DNA of 64,000 nt, taken from Cloeon dipterum. Taxonomy: Eukaryota > Arthropoda > Insecta > Ephemeroptera > Baetidae. Positions within the stretch are counted from its first letter, which is position 1. Each line of letters starts with the position of its first letter. Position numbers and translations under genes: made by a program. Below are positions 26,285 to 39,194 of this stretch, piece after piece. The notes beneath the pieces were generated by a model, which made no database searches, had not been told where the DNA came from, and saw only the letters and a list, made by a program, of their open reading frames with translations. The stretch is taken from positions 23,181,883-23,245,882 of the forward strand of contig NC_088789.1 in assembly GCF_949628265.1 (NCBI RefSeq), given 5' to 3'.

Positions 26285-28690
26285 TTAGCACCATGACACG
26301 TCTAGCAAACATTTTCCTTGGAACCAGCCATAAATCAACTTGCTCGTCGCTGAAGTGCCTTTCAGCTCAGCTGGAATACCTCGTCTAGCCTCCTCTTGCG
26401 TCTAAACATATAAATAAGTAAAGAGTTTCCAAATAAAAAAAAAATCTCACCATTCTTGGAGGGAAAACCCTCGAGGCCCTGGACTTGGACAGGTACTCCC
26501 TGTAGGCCATCTGCAGATCAAGAGCCAGGTCCTCATTTAGACAAGTTGCACAAAGTTTACACTCAAACTCGCTGCAGTCGTTGCAGTACAAACAAACGTC
26601 GGGAAACACCATGATATTTCTTTTGTGAGCCACCATGCTTTGCGTAATATTCGAGCTGCGAAAGTAAAATCAATCCGTTTGATGGATTTCGTCTGGAGAA
26701 ATACATGACAGATCTCACTTTTCATGAGGCAGATCAACGTACGATTGGAGGCCAACTAATTTAAACAAATTATTCAAGACCTGCTCATAAATTATCGCGT
26801 TGCGTGGATTTTTTGCAGAAGACAGATTAGGAGACATGTTGGCCTAGACATTAACGTAAAAAAGTAGGTTAATTGCAACTAATTTAATAGAATACCTCCA
26901 AGGCGTAGAGTTTGTAATCCTCGTCCATTATATAATCGAAGCGATAAAGCTCAAAGAAGTTGCGAATGTTTTGATAATATTTTGCCGAAGAGAAAATATT
27001 ACTTTCTTGCGCGAGCAAAACAGATACTATCGACTTGTCGACTTGCTCCCAAACACGATCAGGATCAGCACCTTTTACAAAAAAAAATATATATATATTT
27101 TATTCTCAATTCGAAAATTAAGTCTTACCCACTGACTTTAACGTTGCGTCAAAAGACTCTTGGATCGAGTAAGAATGATTTAAAAACTTCTGCATCGTGG
27201 GAGATTCCCAGTATTGTAGCGAGTCCTCTTTTATTACGTACTGGGACACGTTTGACTCGTTGAAAGGATAATAAGGGATTTTGGTGTACCTGAATTTCTT
27301 GTATTTAGTTATAAATTTAATTTTTTAAGGTTAAGCACTATACCGAATTATCATGTCTTCCTTTATTCGATAGGCACGAAGGGGGTGAATCGAAGTGATT
27401 ACCAAGTAGACTCCAAATTCAAACTTTCTTCCGTCAATGAGTAACGGTTTTTCAATGAATTTTTGGACAAATTTTTGATCAGAGTCAAAATCTATATCCT
27501 TCACAGCTTTTAGGTAAATCTCTCGGTGATATTTATTTTTCTCAACGAATTTAGCAGTTGGATTTTCCTCAACCTGCGCGAATGATTATTTTAATCTAGA
27601 ACGTTTTTTTTTTTTTTTTTTTGCTCTTTTGATCCTTGTCCGTCCGAGGACCGGGAAGGGCGCGCACTGCACTAGCACGAATGCTGAAACCCGGGTCCCA
27701 ATAACACCGCGAACGGATAACATGGGCGCACCGGGCCGCACAGGGACCCAGCCCACTCAAGGGCCACTTGCCTCCGCACCGAGGACTGCATTGAAACGCT
27801 AGACATTCGTCCCGTGAAGCCAAATCACGCATGCTGGAAAGGTGCAAACCAGCAAGTAGCGAGTCGGCGCCGGTGCGCCTCCCAGCCCGTTGAGCAATTT
27901 GAGCAATTCGAGTCACTAAACTAACCACTTTTTGCCATTTCTGGCATTGGGTAGCCAGTATTAGATCTCCGAACTGCTCAAATACCTCTCATTGCTTTGA
28001 CACTCCTGAGAGTGCCTTAACAATGCGAGCCAACGGGCTGGTTTTAGTTAATTTATAGAAACATTACATATTTTAGAAATTTATCCTTGTCTTCAGGCAA
28101 TCGAAAAGCCGGTGGAATATTTATAGCTCCGGACTTGACGAATTCTGCTTTTATGACGAGATGTCCATTTCCAGGTATTTTATTCACCCTTCGATGAGGC
28201 TGTATTTCCGTAAGTGCTTTGGCTGTGACAAAGGGAGAATCATGCGCCCACAGGACGTCCCAATCAGCGTCGATATTGTGCGTCACCTCGTAACCAAAGC
28301 GCTCGAACACTCGGTGAACGTGCTTGAGCGTCTCCACGTAATGAGGTTTCTGTAGGAGATGAATTGAATTTACGAAAATAATACATTCTTTTGGTGCATA
28401 CTTCATTAAGATGCAGCAAAACTATTGGTTTTTCCTTCTTGATTGTTGACGTTGTCTGGTTCCTCTTCCTAACACTCCGCGACTTTTTTCCTTTTATTTG
28501 CTCTGCTCCAGGCAGTATCAAGATAATTCCCAACAATAATACAAACGAAGCAAGTATTAAGTGAAACTGCAATTGCATAATGAAATTTTAGAATTTTATA
28601 GCACACGTATTCATATATTACCTTTTTGTCAGGGGTCTTTTTGTAAGTAAAATTTCTTTTCCTGACATCCTTTACCACCTGACTGCTCAT
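26285..28690 (-). CDS. Membrane-anchored TTL-like protein (ttll-15 type), copy 1
   Basis: Nine exons (28622-28690, 28402-28566, 28068-28349, 27344-27573, 27129-27289, 26896-27071, 26719-26843, 26451-26655, 26285-26401) give 509 aa. A short basic N-terminus is followed by one membrane helix (about 24-42) and then a tubulin-tyrosine-ligase fold. Conserved pieces include PLLIDGRKFEFGVY, VITSIHPLRAYR, FFELYRFDYIMDEDYK and LEANMSPNL (360-368), whose N363 matches the metal/ATP-site asparagine of TTL enzymes. The C-terminal part holds a cysteine cluster, CLYCNDC...CKLCATCL. This combination resembles the nematode ttll-15 type proteins of animals. TTL-like enzymes add amino acids such as glutamate to tubulin tails; activity here is inferred. 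Intron 3 carries a retroelement. It is in tandem with a second copy upstream. Confidence 0.82.
27604..28044 (-). mobile_element. Poly(A)-tailed non-LTR retroelement (SINE or LINE 3' end)
   Basis: On minus the element ends in 19 A residues (27604-27622), the mark of LINE-driven insertion. The body is GC-rich compared with the surrounding intron. About 160 bases (27868-28031) match the repeat at 438-588. One minus frame is open for about 110 codons with CQKWQKVVSLVTRIAQIAQR, similar to the peptide of the other copy, so it may be the end of a LINE reading frame and not a tRNA-type SINE. No target duplication was identified. It lies within intron 3 of the TTL-like gene, in the gene's own orientation. 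Confidence 0.65.
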
Positions 28691-29552
28691 GTTAACTTAA
28701 TATTAAAGTATTATGTGACAAAATAAAAAAATAACTAATTTAAGAACTGCCCTTCTTAATTTGTATTTACGGAAAACAATGTGCGTACTTGCTTTTGGCA
28801 GTCGACAGCAAAAGGAAGTAAATAATAAAAGACTAGATCGTGTGTGCTTCTTTCCCAACTGACACAGTATCGTGCTAAGTGCTTTTGAGAAACACACGGG
28901 GGTGCTCTTTATCGAATGCTAAAATTACTTCCACTGAAAGCTATTTATCACTGATACGATTCAGTTTGGCGTCACACCATTTCTTGATACTAAATTATTT
29001 TTTTTTTTTCATATCATAATATAGCTTTCTGTCTAGAACAAAGGGAGTCTCACCGCAGCAGACACAAAAATTTCAAGCACGAAAAATATGAACGATTTCG
29101 CTCAAAATTTCATTGCGTTTAATGTCTATTGAAAATAAAAGTAGCTATGATATTGGAATTTTCAAGCAATTCATATAATTAGGTTTTTGTTTGATTAAGG
29201 AAAACTTTTGATATTCTTAGAAATAAATTTTGAAAATAGTATTTTATGCCACGCACATTCAATTCATTTATTTGTTTTTTAACCTCTGCTCAGCACATCC
29301 CGTGTGCTATAAATGAGCTCCCAATAACACCGCTTAGAGTGCCTTTTTTGGAAAGAAAAAGTACTTAAATCCTTAAAAATGCTGTAATGGGAGTCGAAAA
29401 ATCAAAATTAAAACCTGTTAACTGATCAATTTAAAAAATAAAAACAGATACAGACAGGAAATTGAAATAAAACTCAGATTTATTGATATAAAATAACTTC
29501 ATTCAATATTCTATCACCCATTTAATTATGCTATTTTGCAAAAACGCAATAA
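28691..29552. other. Intergenic between TTL-like copies
   Basis: AT-rich DNA with no gene. A minus-strand AATAAA at 29479-29484, about 70 bases past the stop of the upstream TTL-like copy, is its likely poly(A) signal. The part next to 28690 should contain the promoter of the downstream copy; no TATA box stands out. Confidence 0.5.
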
Positions 29553-31531
29553 TTAACACCAAGATTCATCCAGCAAACATTTCCCTCGGAACCACTGATA
29601 TATCAATTTGTTTTTTTCTGACAGCAAGCAATTAAGCTCCGCAGGGATTCCTCGTTTAGCCTCCTCCTGCGTCTAAAGACAAAAATTAAATCAAATGAAG
29701 CAAATAAAAAAATCTCACCATTATTGGAGGAAAGACCCTTCTGGCCCTGAACCTAGAGAGGTACTCCCTGTATGCCATTTGCAGATCAAGAGACATTTCC
29801 CCACTTAGGCACGTTTCACAAAGTTTGCACTCAAACGTGCTGCAGTCAGTACAATTTAAACAAACTTCAGGAAACACCATGATATTTCTCTCGTGCGCCA
29901 TCATACGTCTTGCTTTTTTCGAGCTTTGTGTGAAGAGTGAATTAATTATTTCAAATAAAAATTGTAAAAAGATAACCAACGTTTTAAGCGGAGGATGTAG
30001 GTAGGATGAAAGTCCAACCAATGAGAACAAGCTGTTCAATATTTGCTCAAATTTTATTTCGTCTTGTTTAAATCTTCCAAATAGACTTGGAGACGGATCA
30101 GCCTATAAATTTCAATGGGCGAATTAAAAATTAAATTTTTGAGGCTCAATTCAACATACCTCAATAGCGTGAACCTTAAAATCTTCGTCAATCAAAAAGT
30201 CAAACCGTAAAAGCTCAAAGAAATTGCGCGTGTTTTCAAATTTGTATAATTTAGAAATGATTGATTTTTCCTGAGCAAGATAAACAGATACGATTGATTC
30301 GTCAACTTGTCTCCAAAGTTGCTCAGGATTTCCACCTTTTTTATTGAAAAAGGAAATTCATTGTTAAATATTTAATAAAAAAAAACGTCAAACCTAGCGT
30401 CTGAAGTATCGCTTCAAATGACTCTTGGATCGAGTTTGAGTGTTTTATATATTTGTTCATACTTTCCGAGGAAGAGCATGGATGAATATTCTGTGTAATG
30501 TACTTTGACCTCTTTGACATGTCGAATGGGTAATACGGCTGAGTAGTAAACCTAATCTCTTGTTAAAATTAAAATCTATAAAAGATGAAAGTACCGCACT
30601 AGCACATCTTCTTGCATTCGGTAAAGACGCAGCGGATGAATTGAAGTTACGACGACGTAAACTCCAAATTCGAATTTCTTGCCATCAATGAGTAATGGAT
30701 TTGAGACGAATAGTTGCACGAATTTATCATACGCATTTAAATTGATATCTTTCACCGGCTTCAAGTAAATGTGTTTTGAGTTTCTTTCGACGTGGCTTTT
30801 CTCAAGGAACTGAGAAGACGGATTTTCCTCTGCCTATAAAAAATGGATAGAGAAAATAAATTGAAACGCAATTTTTTACGTATTTTAGGAATTTATCGCT
30901 GTCCTTTGGCAGTCGGAATGCGGGCGGAATATTCTTCCCTCCGGAACTGACAAACTTGTCTTTCAAGACAACATAGTCATTACCAGGCACCTTATTCACT
31001 CTTTGGTGAGGCTTCAAATTCATCAGAGCCCCGTCTGTTTCAAAGGGAGAATTGAGCGTCCATAAAATGTCCCATTCCACGCTGGTGTTGTACGTCACTT
31101 CATAGCCGTACACCTCGAACACATGGCGAACGTGCTTGAAGAGCCTATCAGGCTGCTGGTACTTTTGAATTTTCGATATTGTAGAAAACGAGATTAATTA
31201 TTACGAGTTCGTATTTTATTTACTCCATCATATTTCAGCAGAACTATTGGCTTCGCCTTCTTGACAGATATTTTAGGTTTTAATTTTTTGCCAGCCCTCT
31301 CAACATTTTTATCGAGATTCCTTATGTGTAGCAGAATTACCCCAAACACTGCAAAAATTGTAGCAGCCAAATAAAAGTATTTCCAATTTGAGTATGGTTT
31401 TCCTGCACTTGATTCCTAAAATTTGTTTTGGTAAAATTAAACAATTATGTCAAATTTTAATTATCATTATACTGTATTACCTCAGTTGTATGGCGACGAT
31501 TTTTACCGCCATTTACCAAACTATAGCTCAT
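29553..31531 (-). CDS. Membrane-anchored TTL-like protein (ttll-15 type), copy 2
   Basis: Nine exons (31481-31531, 31224-31415, 30880-31155, 30595-30833, 30394-30551, 30160-30335, 29981-30102, 29719-29923, 29553-29672) encode 512 aa. A short cytosolic N-terminus precedes a membrane helix (about 28-47) and a TTL fold with PLLIDGKKFEFGVY, VVTSIHPLRLYR and FFELLRFDFLIDEDFK. Where copy 1 has LEANMSPNL this copy has IEADPSPSL, so aspartate (D366) stands at the asparagine position and the following residues have drifted. The cysteine-rich tail, CLNCTDC...CKLCETCL, is kept. Exons 6 and 8 match copy 1 in length (176, 205), showing tandem duplication. The donor of exon 7 (AC followed by gttggt) is weak. 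The enzyme may be altered or reduced in activity; that is inference. Confidence 0.8.
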
Positions 31532-32546
31532 TCTCAAACTATTTGTGCTAGAAATGAAATAATAGCTCACAAAGTCATTCTAGAAGTAAAATAGACATGC
31601 AACTGGATCGCTTGAAAAGTAGCAAAAGAGGCAAATCGTGGCAAAATTATTACACGAATTCTAATTTCGTTTCACACTCGGCACCTTTAGTTACTGTTTA
31701 TCAACATTTTTTAAAAACGCAGGAAGCTACGTCAAGATAAAATAGACTATCGTGACGGAACACCACGGCCAGTACGCTGACAGCCAAATGTTTGCATGCC
31801 TTTTTCCGAGGAGTGATTGCATGCCTAAAAAAATATATGAATTTTTATATTTGCTCCACAATTTGTCTTCCAGAAGATTCGATGAATAAATTTTCGGTTT
31901 TAGTTTGTAATGTTAAAAAAAAATATAAGCTCCGAATCGAAGTATTGACTATCAGAGCCAAAGTGCGTGGCGCTCAAGTCAGCCTTGTATGAGTTTTGTT
32001 TTTCCAATTAGAAGTTCGCAATCTGCAAATGAAGCGAACTGCAAGAGTAAACTTTACGTCACTCGGATCGTGCTGCTCTCCATTCTATTGGGAGCCCAGT
32101 TGGACTTGACTCCATCAAGCAAAAGGATGGTGAGGTATGCTATTTGCATCGACATATTCAGAAGTTCCAAAATAAACATTTCTGAGTCCTGATTAGATTT
32201 ATCAGGATTTAAAAAGCTAAATTCAAGTAATTCATCACATGCGTCACTATCCCCTTTCTGTCTAATTGGTTTACATTAAAGCATCTTGACAACTTGATAT
32301 TCTTAAAATCATCTGCCTTGCTCAATCAAAAACGAAACTCTCCCAAAACTGATTGGTGATTGATGAAGTGTCGCACTTTTTTTATCTCGCAACCCGATAA
32401 AGGCCGTGTCACAATGCGCTGATTAAAAATATGAATAATCTACGCCTGTCTGTGTGTTTATCTCAAGTGCATACGAATTTTCAGCATTATGCATCGAAAG
32501 ATGGCCAGTTTCGGCCTATTCGCGGTTTGAGCCGTGCTGACCCATC
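31532..32546. other. Intergenic, head-to-head TTL-like / RhoGEF promoters
   Basis: About 1 kb between divergently transcribed genes. No gene is recognised; small open frames near 31792-32192 lack any family signature. It should contain both promoters and the RhoGEF 5' untranslated region. Confidence 0.5.
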
Positions 32547-35500
32547 ATGCTGACCAAAAGCAGCTGGCTTGAGGTCACGGACTCGACCCATAGAAACACC
32601 AGGGTCTGCTGGTGCGTCCTTGATAATGGAGTCCTCTGGTTCTATCAGTGAGTAATAGGGATTGCCAATTTCATTATCTCTTCTTCTGTGATTAATTTAG
32701 CAAGGATGTTGGGTTTATAAAACGTAATCCTTCAAACCACAATCAAATCAGCGAATTTAATAGAAATTTAATACCAAATATAGGATTGGCAGTAAGCTAA
32801 AATTTAAATATAAATTTTAGTACAACTGCCTTTTTACATAGCTGGTAAAATATAAGTACAATGACTATTTAAGAATTTAAAATGATGAGACTGAATGACT
32901 CAGACTCAGGATGGATGAACATGCAAATATTTTTGTTTTACCAATTTTAAGACAGGATACACAGTAATATATAAATAAAAAACACAACAAAAACACCAAA
33001 ATTTTATTAAATGTTTATTTTGGGGGAACTAGTATATTGACAGTATTCAAATAATTCATTTTATTAAATAAAATACATAAAAAAAATATTAAATTTGATA
33101 AATTAAATGTTTTAAATTTATTATATATCATAGTAAAAGTTGATATTAAAAAATATTTTTTACTAATAAATACTACAATTTTATATTTTTTGTAATAATT
33201 TTTACTAAAATCTTCATACAAACACATTCAATATAAAGGCTCTGTACTCACCCATCCCCTCAGGAAGCCAGGGTCGTTGGAGGGAAGGGACTGTCTGCCG
33301 TTGCACGACGCGGTGGTGGGCGACTGCGACCCTGCGACGCACCTGCAACTGGCCGTCAGGTGCCGCCGGTCAGGCCGGGTGGTTGCGCTGAAGGCCTCGT
33401 CCAAGGAGGACTACACGTCCTGGCTGACCATCCTGAGCCAGGTGGCCAGGGAGTGGAGCGACAAGCGCAGGGCCAGCATCCTCAACAAACAGCTTATGGC
33501 CATTGGTGAGAAAGACAATTTCATTTTTATTTTTTTCAAAATCCACGCCACCAGTTGATTGTTATTTGTTCACGCTAATTGCGTCCATAATCACATGAGA
33601 GGAGTAAAAACACTCAAATTTTATTCACAACAACCATGAAAACTGCTATGATTTATTTTGATGAACCTCGAGACTTTTAAGAGGTGAGGGGATGAGGGAG
33701 GAACAGCGCGAAGGAGTGCAGCGCGGGCACTAACTGCACAATGTTATAGAAAAATGGGTATTATCGTATCTTGAACAACCTATATATTCTTGTTTATCAG
33801 AAAGAAATCAAAACACGCGAAAGACACATAAAAATTACAATTGGTATTTCACCTAAATCATTTTAATATTAACAAAAAATTTTAATGATAAATGGCAAAT
33901 TTCTAGTTTAAGCTGAATTTTCACGTTTTTAAAACTGAAGGAGTTATTTAAAACGACATATGTATTCAGCTCTAAAATAAATATTTCTGGGGTTCTGATT
34001 CTGTCAACAATTTACGACTAAGCAGTAATTGATCTGGCATAGAGGATTAGTTCATATTTCAATCCTACTTTATTATATTTTATTTTAATAAGCTTGTTTA
34101 GAATTCCTACATGCACTTTGATTCGCAGATTTAGATTTTATTAACAGTCACATTAAGATATAAAGAGGAAATTGAAAACAAAATTGGAGCACTTTCAGCA
34201 AAAACAGATTAATTTTATCATCAAAAGTGTTTTCGAATTAAAATATTAATCTTTTCTTTTGATAGTTAAAAAATATATTTCCAGCTCTTGACAAGGAACG
34301 GAGTGGCAGCAATGAACAAACACATCAAGAGCTTTCAGAGGAAATTATGAAATTCGCTGTAAAGACTACAGTTTTTTGCCGATTTTTTTTATATTATAAA
34401 TATTTTTTACAGCCCCGTCGAAAGAGCGAAGTGATCACTCACGACGTATCAAGCGATGTTTACGAGCAAAAAGATGTGCAAGAATCACAAATACGGCGCA
34501 AAACCTTAAAGGAGATTGTAGAGTCAATCGAGGATTTGACTCAATTGAGATGGGCCAAATTGATCGAGGTGAAGCGAAGTGGCCTTTTAGGTATTGCCTC
34601 GATCATCTCTATTTTTTTTTTTAATTTCACGAACGATTTTATTTGTAGGTTTACTAACAGAGGAACAAATCGCGTTGGAGGAATTAAAATTCGCTGCCCT
34701 TATTGAAGAATTCAGATTCCATCAGGAGCTGAGAGCATTGATTCGCTTGGCCACGCGGGCAGTCAGCTGGGTAGACCCTTTTGTCCCTCCTTACCACAAA
34801 CGAGCTATCGTAAATAGCTTGCACAAAGGTTGGAATAAATTTGATAAACCCCGCAAAAACATATTTTTATCTACTAAATTTTTAGTGAGAAACAGCTCAG
34901 CTGTTGTTCTGCGAATGGCTGAAAGACACTGGAGTCAAAAGGTTACCTTGCAGAACGCAATTTTTACCCTCTTAGGCCAAGAGGCCAGGGTCGCTGCTTG
35001 GCAGCAAACCTACACTGAGTATTGCTCGCATTTGTCTGAGCTGCGATCAATATTCAATCGATCTTGGTAGGTACCTATCATATTTAATTTTAATATTTAG
35101 CTAATTTTTAATCTTCAGGATATATAAACCAGAAATGGAGCATCTGACGTACAGTAAGAAATACAATTTGGAACTGGCCCTTGTACCACTGCAACATCTC
35201 ACATCCCAACGACAAATGATTCAGACCATTTTCGAATTGCTGCCGCCTGGTTCGCCAGAGGTTTCCTCTGCTAGAAGCACAAGAGATTTTTTAAATGAGG
35301 CATTATTAATTTAAATAAATTAATGTATTAAATTTATTTTTTATAAAAAAGATTTTAGATAGTTGCTATCACGAAATGACAGATTTGGATGGCTCGGAAT
35401 ACGTCGCGGATATGGACAACGCCTTGCATTTCGACTTGTCCAAAATCAACCCCCTCGCCCCAGGCCCGAAGCTCCTACCTCGCAATCCCCAATTAATTAG

Positions 35501-38500
35501 ACCACCAACTGTTCAATAGTAAATTTCATTTCGATTTTTTAACTGATTAACATCGTTTAAATTTATAGCGATGATATTTATGAGAACAACAACCAAGAAG
35601 CAGTCTTGAGAAAAATGTCTAAAGTAAAGAGCAGACCGAGTGCCATTTTTGGAGCCTTGACCAACGCAGTCCGTCGATTGACTGCGGAAGGAAACGAACT
35701 AGCTGCGAACCGAAGATCATCAATGCCTGATTTTATGATTGCTCATCCCAATGATTTAGGTATTTTTAAATTTAAATCACAACGTGGGAGAGTCCTTAGT
35801 GTTTGAAGCAGCCAGCAGATTATTTTTTGGCTTCGTAAATTTGTTTTTTAACTCGATTTGCTGAATTAATTTGGTTTTCAGCGAGTCAAATTAATTTTTT
35901 ATGCCAAGAATGCTGAGTAAATTAGCTGTGTTGGAGGCCCTACAGCACTAGGGAATTTCCAATTGATTCAGAAATTTTTTAAACTTTATTTTTAGGCGAA
36001 GATAATGAGCCCGAGCCGGAAAAGGATGAGCTGAAACCCATCCAGAGAAAGATAATCGTGGACGAGTACGAGCCAGGAAAAGTTGTGCCAAGATTCTTCC
36101 TTGGAGAACCCTTTTATCAAGACTATTTATTAGCAATTGCCGAGGTGAGCGAGGAGGAAGAGGGTTTTGAATAAAATGTGCAGTGTCATTTATGTCTTGT
36201 TCTTGTCTGTCAAATAAATTGTGTCTCGTCCAGTCCCCTATTTTTTGTTCTAATCAAAAAACCATATATTGCATACTACAATCTTTGTCAGGAAAACGCT
36301 GAAAAACTGTTGCAAAGAGGCATGAACGAAGAGTCCGTGTATGAAGTGGTGCAGCCATCGCAAGAAAAGGGCTGCACGCACTGGTTCAGCAACTTCAAAG
36401 TGCAAATATCAGGCTTGCTAGGTGAATAATGATCTCGATTTCCTTTCGCCTACCCGACGCGCAAGCACAAATGAAACTTTTTATTTACCCTTGCGATTAT
36501 CGCCGTTGGCAGGCAAGCTGAGCGATGACGAGCGCGAGTTAGCCGCCATCCTTTACGAGCTCGTCGCGTCGGAAGCGGCTTATTTAAAGTCACTTCGCAC
36601 GCTCGACCTCCACTTTGCGCGCAACACGGATTTTTACGACGACGACGTTTTGTCACCCGAGGATCGGCACATTTTGTTCTCCAGCATCGATGCGCGTGAG
36701 TTGCAAAATTAATATGCGATTTCTTTTATTTTACCCATTTAATTTTTAGTGTTTATTTTCCTCTTACAAGAGAAAAGGTCAGTTTCATCACTGCACCTTT
36801 CTAATGCTGAAAATAAGGACACTATTATCCAGCAAACCTGATAAAAAATTTAATTGGTTAAAAACTAAGTTGTAAAGTTATTTAAAGGACTTAAAATTTC
36901 CCATTTTGTGTGTACTTTAAATCCTTTTTTTTCATATTTTCTGAATGAGACATTTTTTCCTTTACTCGCAGACATTTCAAACAGCCAGCGTCTGTTGTAC
37001 ATGATGGAAGGTTGCTGGGAAAAGGACCTGCTTCTTAATGAGCTGTGCGCCGTCATACAAAGTAATGCGATCAGTGCGTCGGCCAGAGTCGCGTCTGTGG
37101 CCTGCTTCAACCAACGCATCGTGGCTCCAGCCCTGAAAAGGCTCGTGTAACGTCGCTGCTCTAATTAAAAGCGCTGATGTTTGCTCACGCTGGGTAAAAA
37201 CTTCCGCAGGGAGAACAAGGAGTTCGCCGAGATTCTCTTCAGAATGGAAAACTCGCATGTTTGCGGAGGACACTCGCTTCTCTCCTACTTGACTATGCCA
37301 ATTAAACGGTGGGGCCGTGTAAAGCTGCTCTTGGAAAATGTCAAAGTTACGCTGGAAAAAATGAGTGAACCGGAAAAGGTACACAGATATAGACGATTTT
37401 AATTTAATTTTGGTTTATTTTTAATTAAAAAATTGTCTAAACTAAATTTCTAAAAATAAATTATATCCGTGGTTATGAAACCAAATAAAATGATTAAATT
37501 TCCCTTTCTCCGATTTCCAGTAAAGATCAATTTAGTTTCTTAACTGTAAAGATCAAATTAGCTCACCAAAAATTTCAATTTATTCTACCTGCCAAACCAG
37601 TTAATTTGATATATAAAAAAATGAAAGGCTGGGATTGGACTTGAATCATGACAGGACGAGATAATTGAATTTGCAGATGGGCCTGAGGGCTGCTTGCGAG
37701 AACGCTCACGCAGCCGTGGATCGATTGATAAGGCGAGCCGAATCGGGGGCAAAGAAGGCGCTCAGCGATCAGTCTTTGCAAACACTCGCCTCTCGCCTCT
37801 CTTTCAATCGAATTCCCAGTCTAGCCCTCAACGCCGAGGGAAGGCTGCTGGTGCACCATGGCGACTGGCGCATTCTGGGCAGGAGGGAAAACGGACGCGG
37901 ACCGTTCAAACCCAAAGTGCCGCAAAAAGAGCTTCTCGCCTTTCTGCTCACTGACATTCTGCTCCTGGTCGACCCGCTGGCGTAATTTATTGCTTTTCTT
38001 CTTGTTTATTAGTTGGCGTAAGAAAATCATAAGTAGGAAAATATTAAAATAAGGTATAGATTATTATTTCTATGCTATTGTTATCAAGACTTGAGAATGT
38101 ACAAATTAACTATTTTGACCCAAAATGCATATTTTAGAATGATTGTTTTCAAAATTAATTAAAAATGTCTACGTAACATCAAATTTTATGTGCATTACAA
38201 AATTTATAAGTCCATAAATAGGCCGATAATTATTATAATATATGTTCCAGGACAAATTTACGATCATGCAATTTATAAATTCACTTTTCCTACTTAAAAA
38301 GAATTATTATCATTTTTTCATTTTGCCCCAGAATAAAAAAGAGCTGATATTTTGGAATATATGCTTAAAATAGCAGATGATTAATAAAACTTTGAATTAA
38401 AATAATAGATATATTTCCACCTTTTGTTAATTGCTTGAAATTTTTTCTAATTTTACCTTTAATCCAATAAATTTTCTTAAAACGTCGACCAAAACTCTTC

Positions 38501-39194
38501 CATTTCTAACAAATGAAATTTCTTTCCAACCCCATAGGAGCTCTTCAACAGGTCGGCTAGAGGTGTTTGAATATTCAGCCAGGTCGGACGTACAACTACG
38601 AACAATCGGACCTGGATGCCAGGAGCCGATGCCAGGCTACCTTGCCAATGACTCCACGGCCAAAGATTCTCTTTACTTGAGTTTCAGGGACCAGTCAGGG
38701 AAATTGGTCGAAATGGTTTGTTCCCAGTTGTACAAATTCACCTTTTTAATTTTTAATTTTCTAGGTTATTGGATGCGAGGGGCCGTCAGAAAGGGCACGA
38801 TGGCTGGGGGCCACTTGCGACGAGGCGAATGCGACGAGGCCCTCGCCGCCGCCGAGAGTGAGGCGGCCTGCCATCCTCAGAGCCATCAAAGCGTACTCGC
38901 CGTCGATGCCTGATGAACTGATGCTCACCCCGGGAGATATTATCGCACTTTCCAGGAATCCAGGAAATGGTATAATATTTTATTTAAAAAAAAAATCATT
39001 TTATAATTTCCGAAACATTTCCAGATTGGGCCCAAGGTCGAAACGTTTTGGACGGTTTCTCTGGCTGGTTCCCGAAGGAGCTGACGGTACAATTGTGTGC
39101 TGGTCGGAAGAGCGTGACGTTTTTGGTGGATGAAGATGAAGCAACTCCCTACGCTAGAATTGCTTTTCCCAGCCGTGCTTCCTCAATTGCTTGA
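32547..39194 (+). CDS. Ephexin-like Rho guanine nucleotide exchange factor
   Basis: Eighteen exons (32547-32647, 33264-33505, 34285-34358, 34413-34590, 34649-34828, 34886-35066, 35119-35260, 35352-35518, 35569-35759, 35996-36144, 36292-36421, 36513-36695, 36972-37146, 37210-37378, 37677-37981, 38538-38715, 38765-38969, 39025-39194) give 1039 aa. Domains in order: an N-terminal PH (about 1-108); a helical region resembling a second, divergent DH (about 200-345); an acidic linker; a clear DH domain (about 588-795, with ELVASEAAYLKSL and LTMPIKRWGRVKLLLENV); a PH (about 797-935); and an SH3 (about 953-1011, ending in GWFPKEL). DH-PH-SH3 order and sequence fit ephexins (NGEF/ARHGEF5/16/19 group), which load GTP on Rho GTPases at the membrane. 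An in-frame stop lies three codons before the ATG. The start could move if an upstream exon exists. Splice choice at exons 7/8 is the least certain. Confidence 0.8.

Noticed and set aside
31792-32192. Small open frames upstream of the RhoGEF
   Set aside because: They do not splice in phase to the first PH exon and match no family. An in-frame stop precedes the chosen ATG.
36422-36512. In-frame extension upstream of the RhoGEF DH exon suggesting a separate start
   Set aside because: The splice phase of the preceding exon and a good acceptor at 36511-36512 join it to the upstream exons. The upstream reading is intron sequence.
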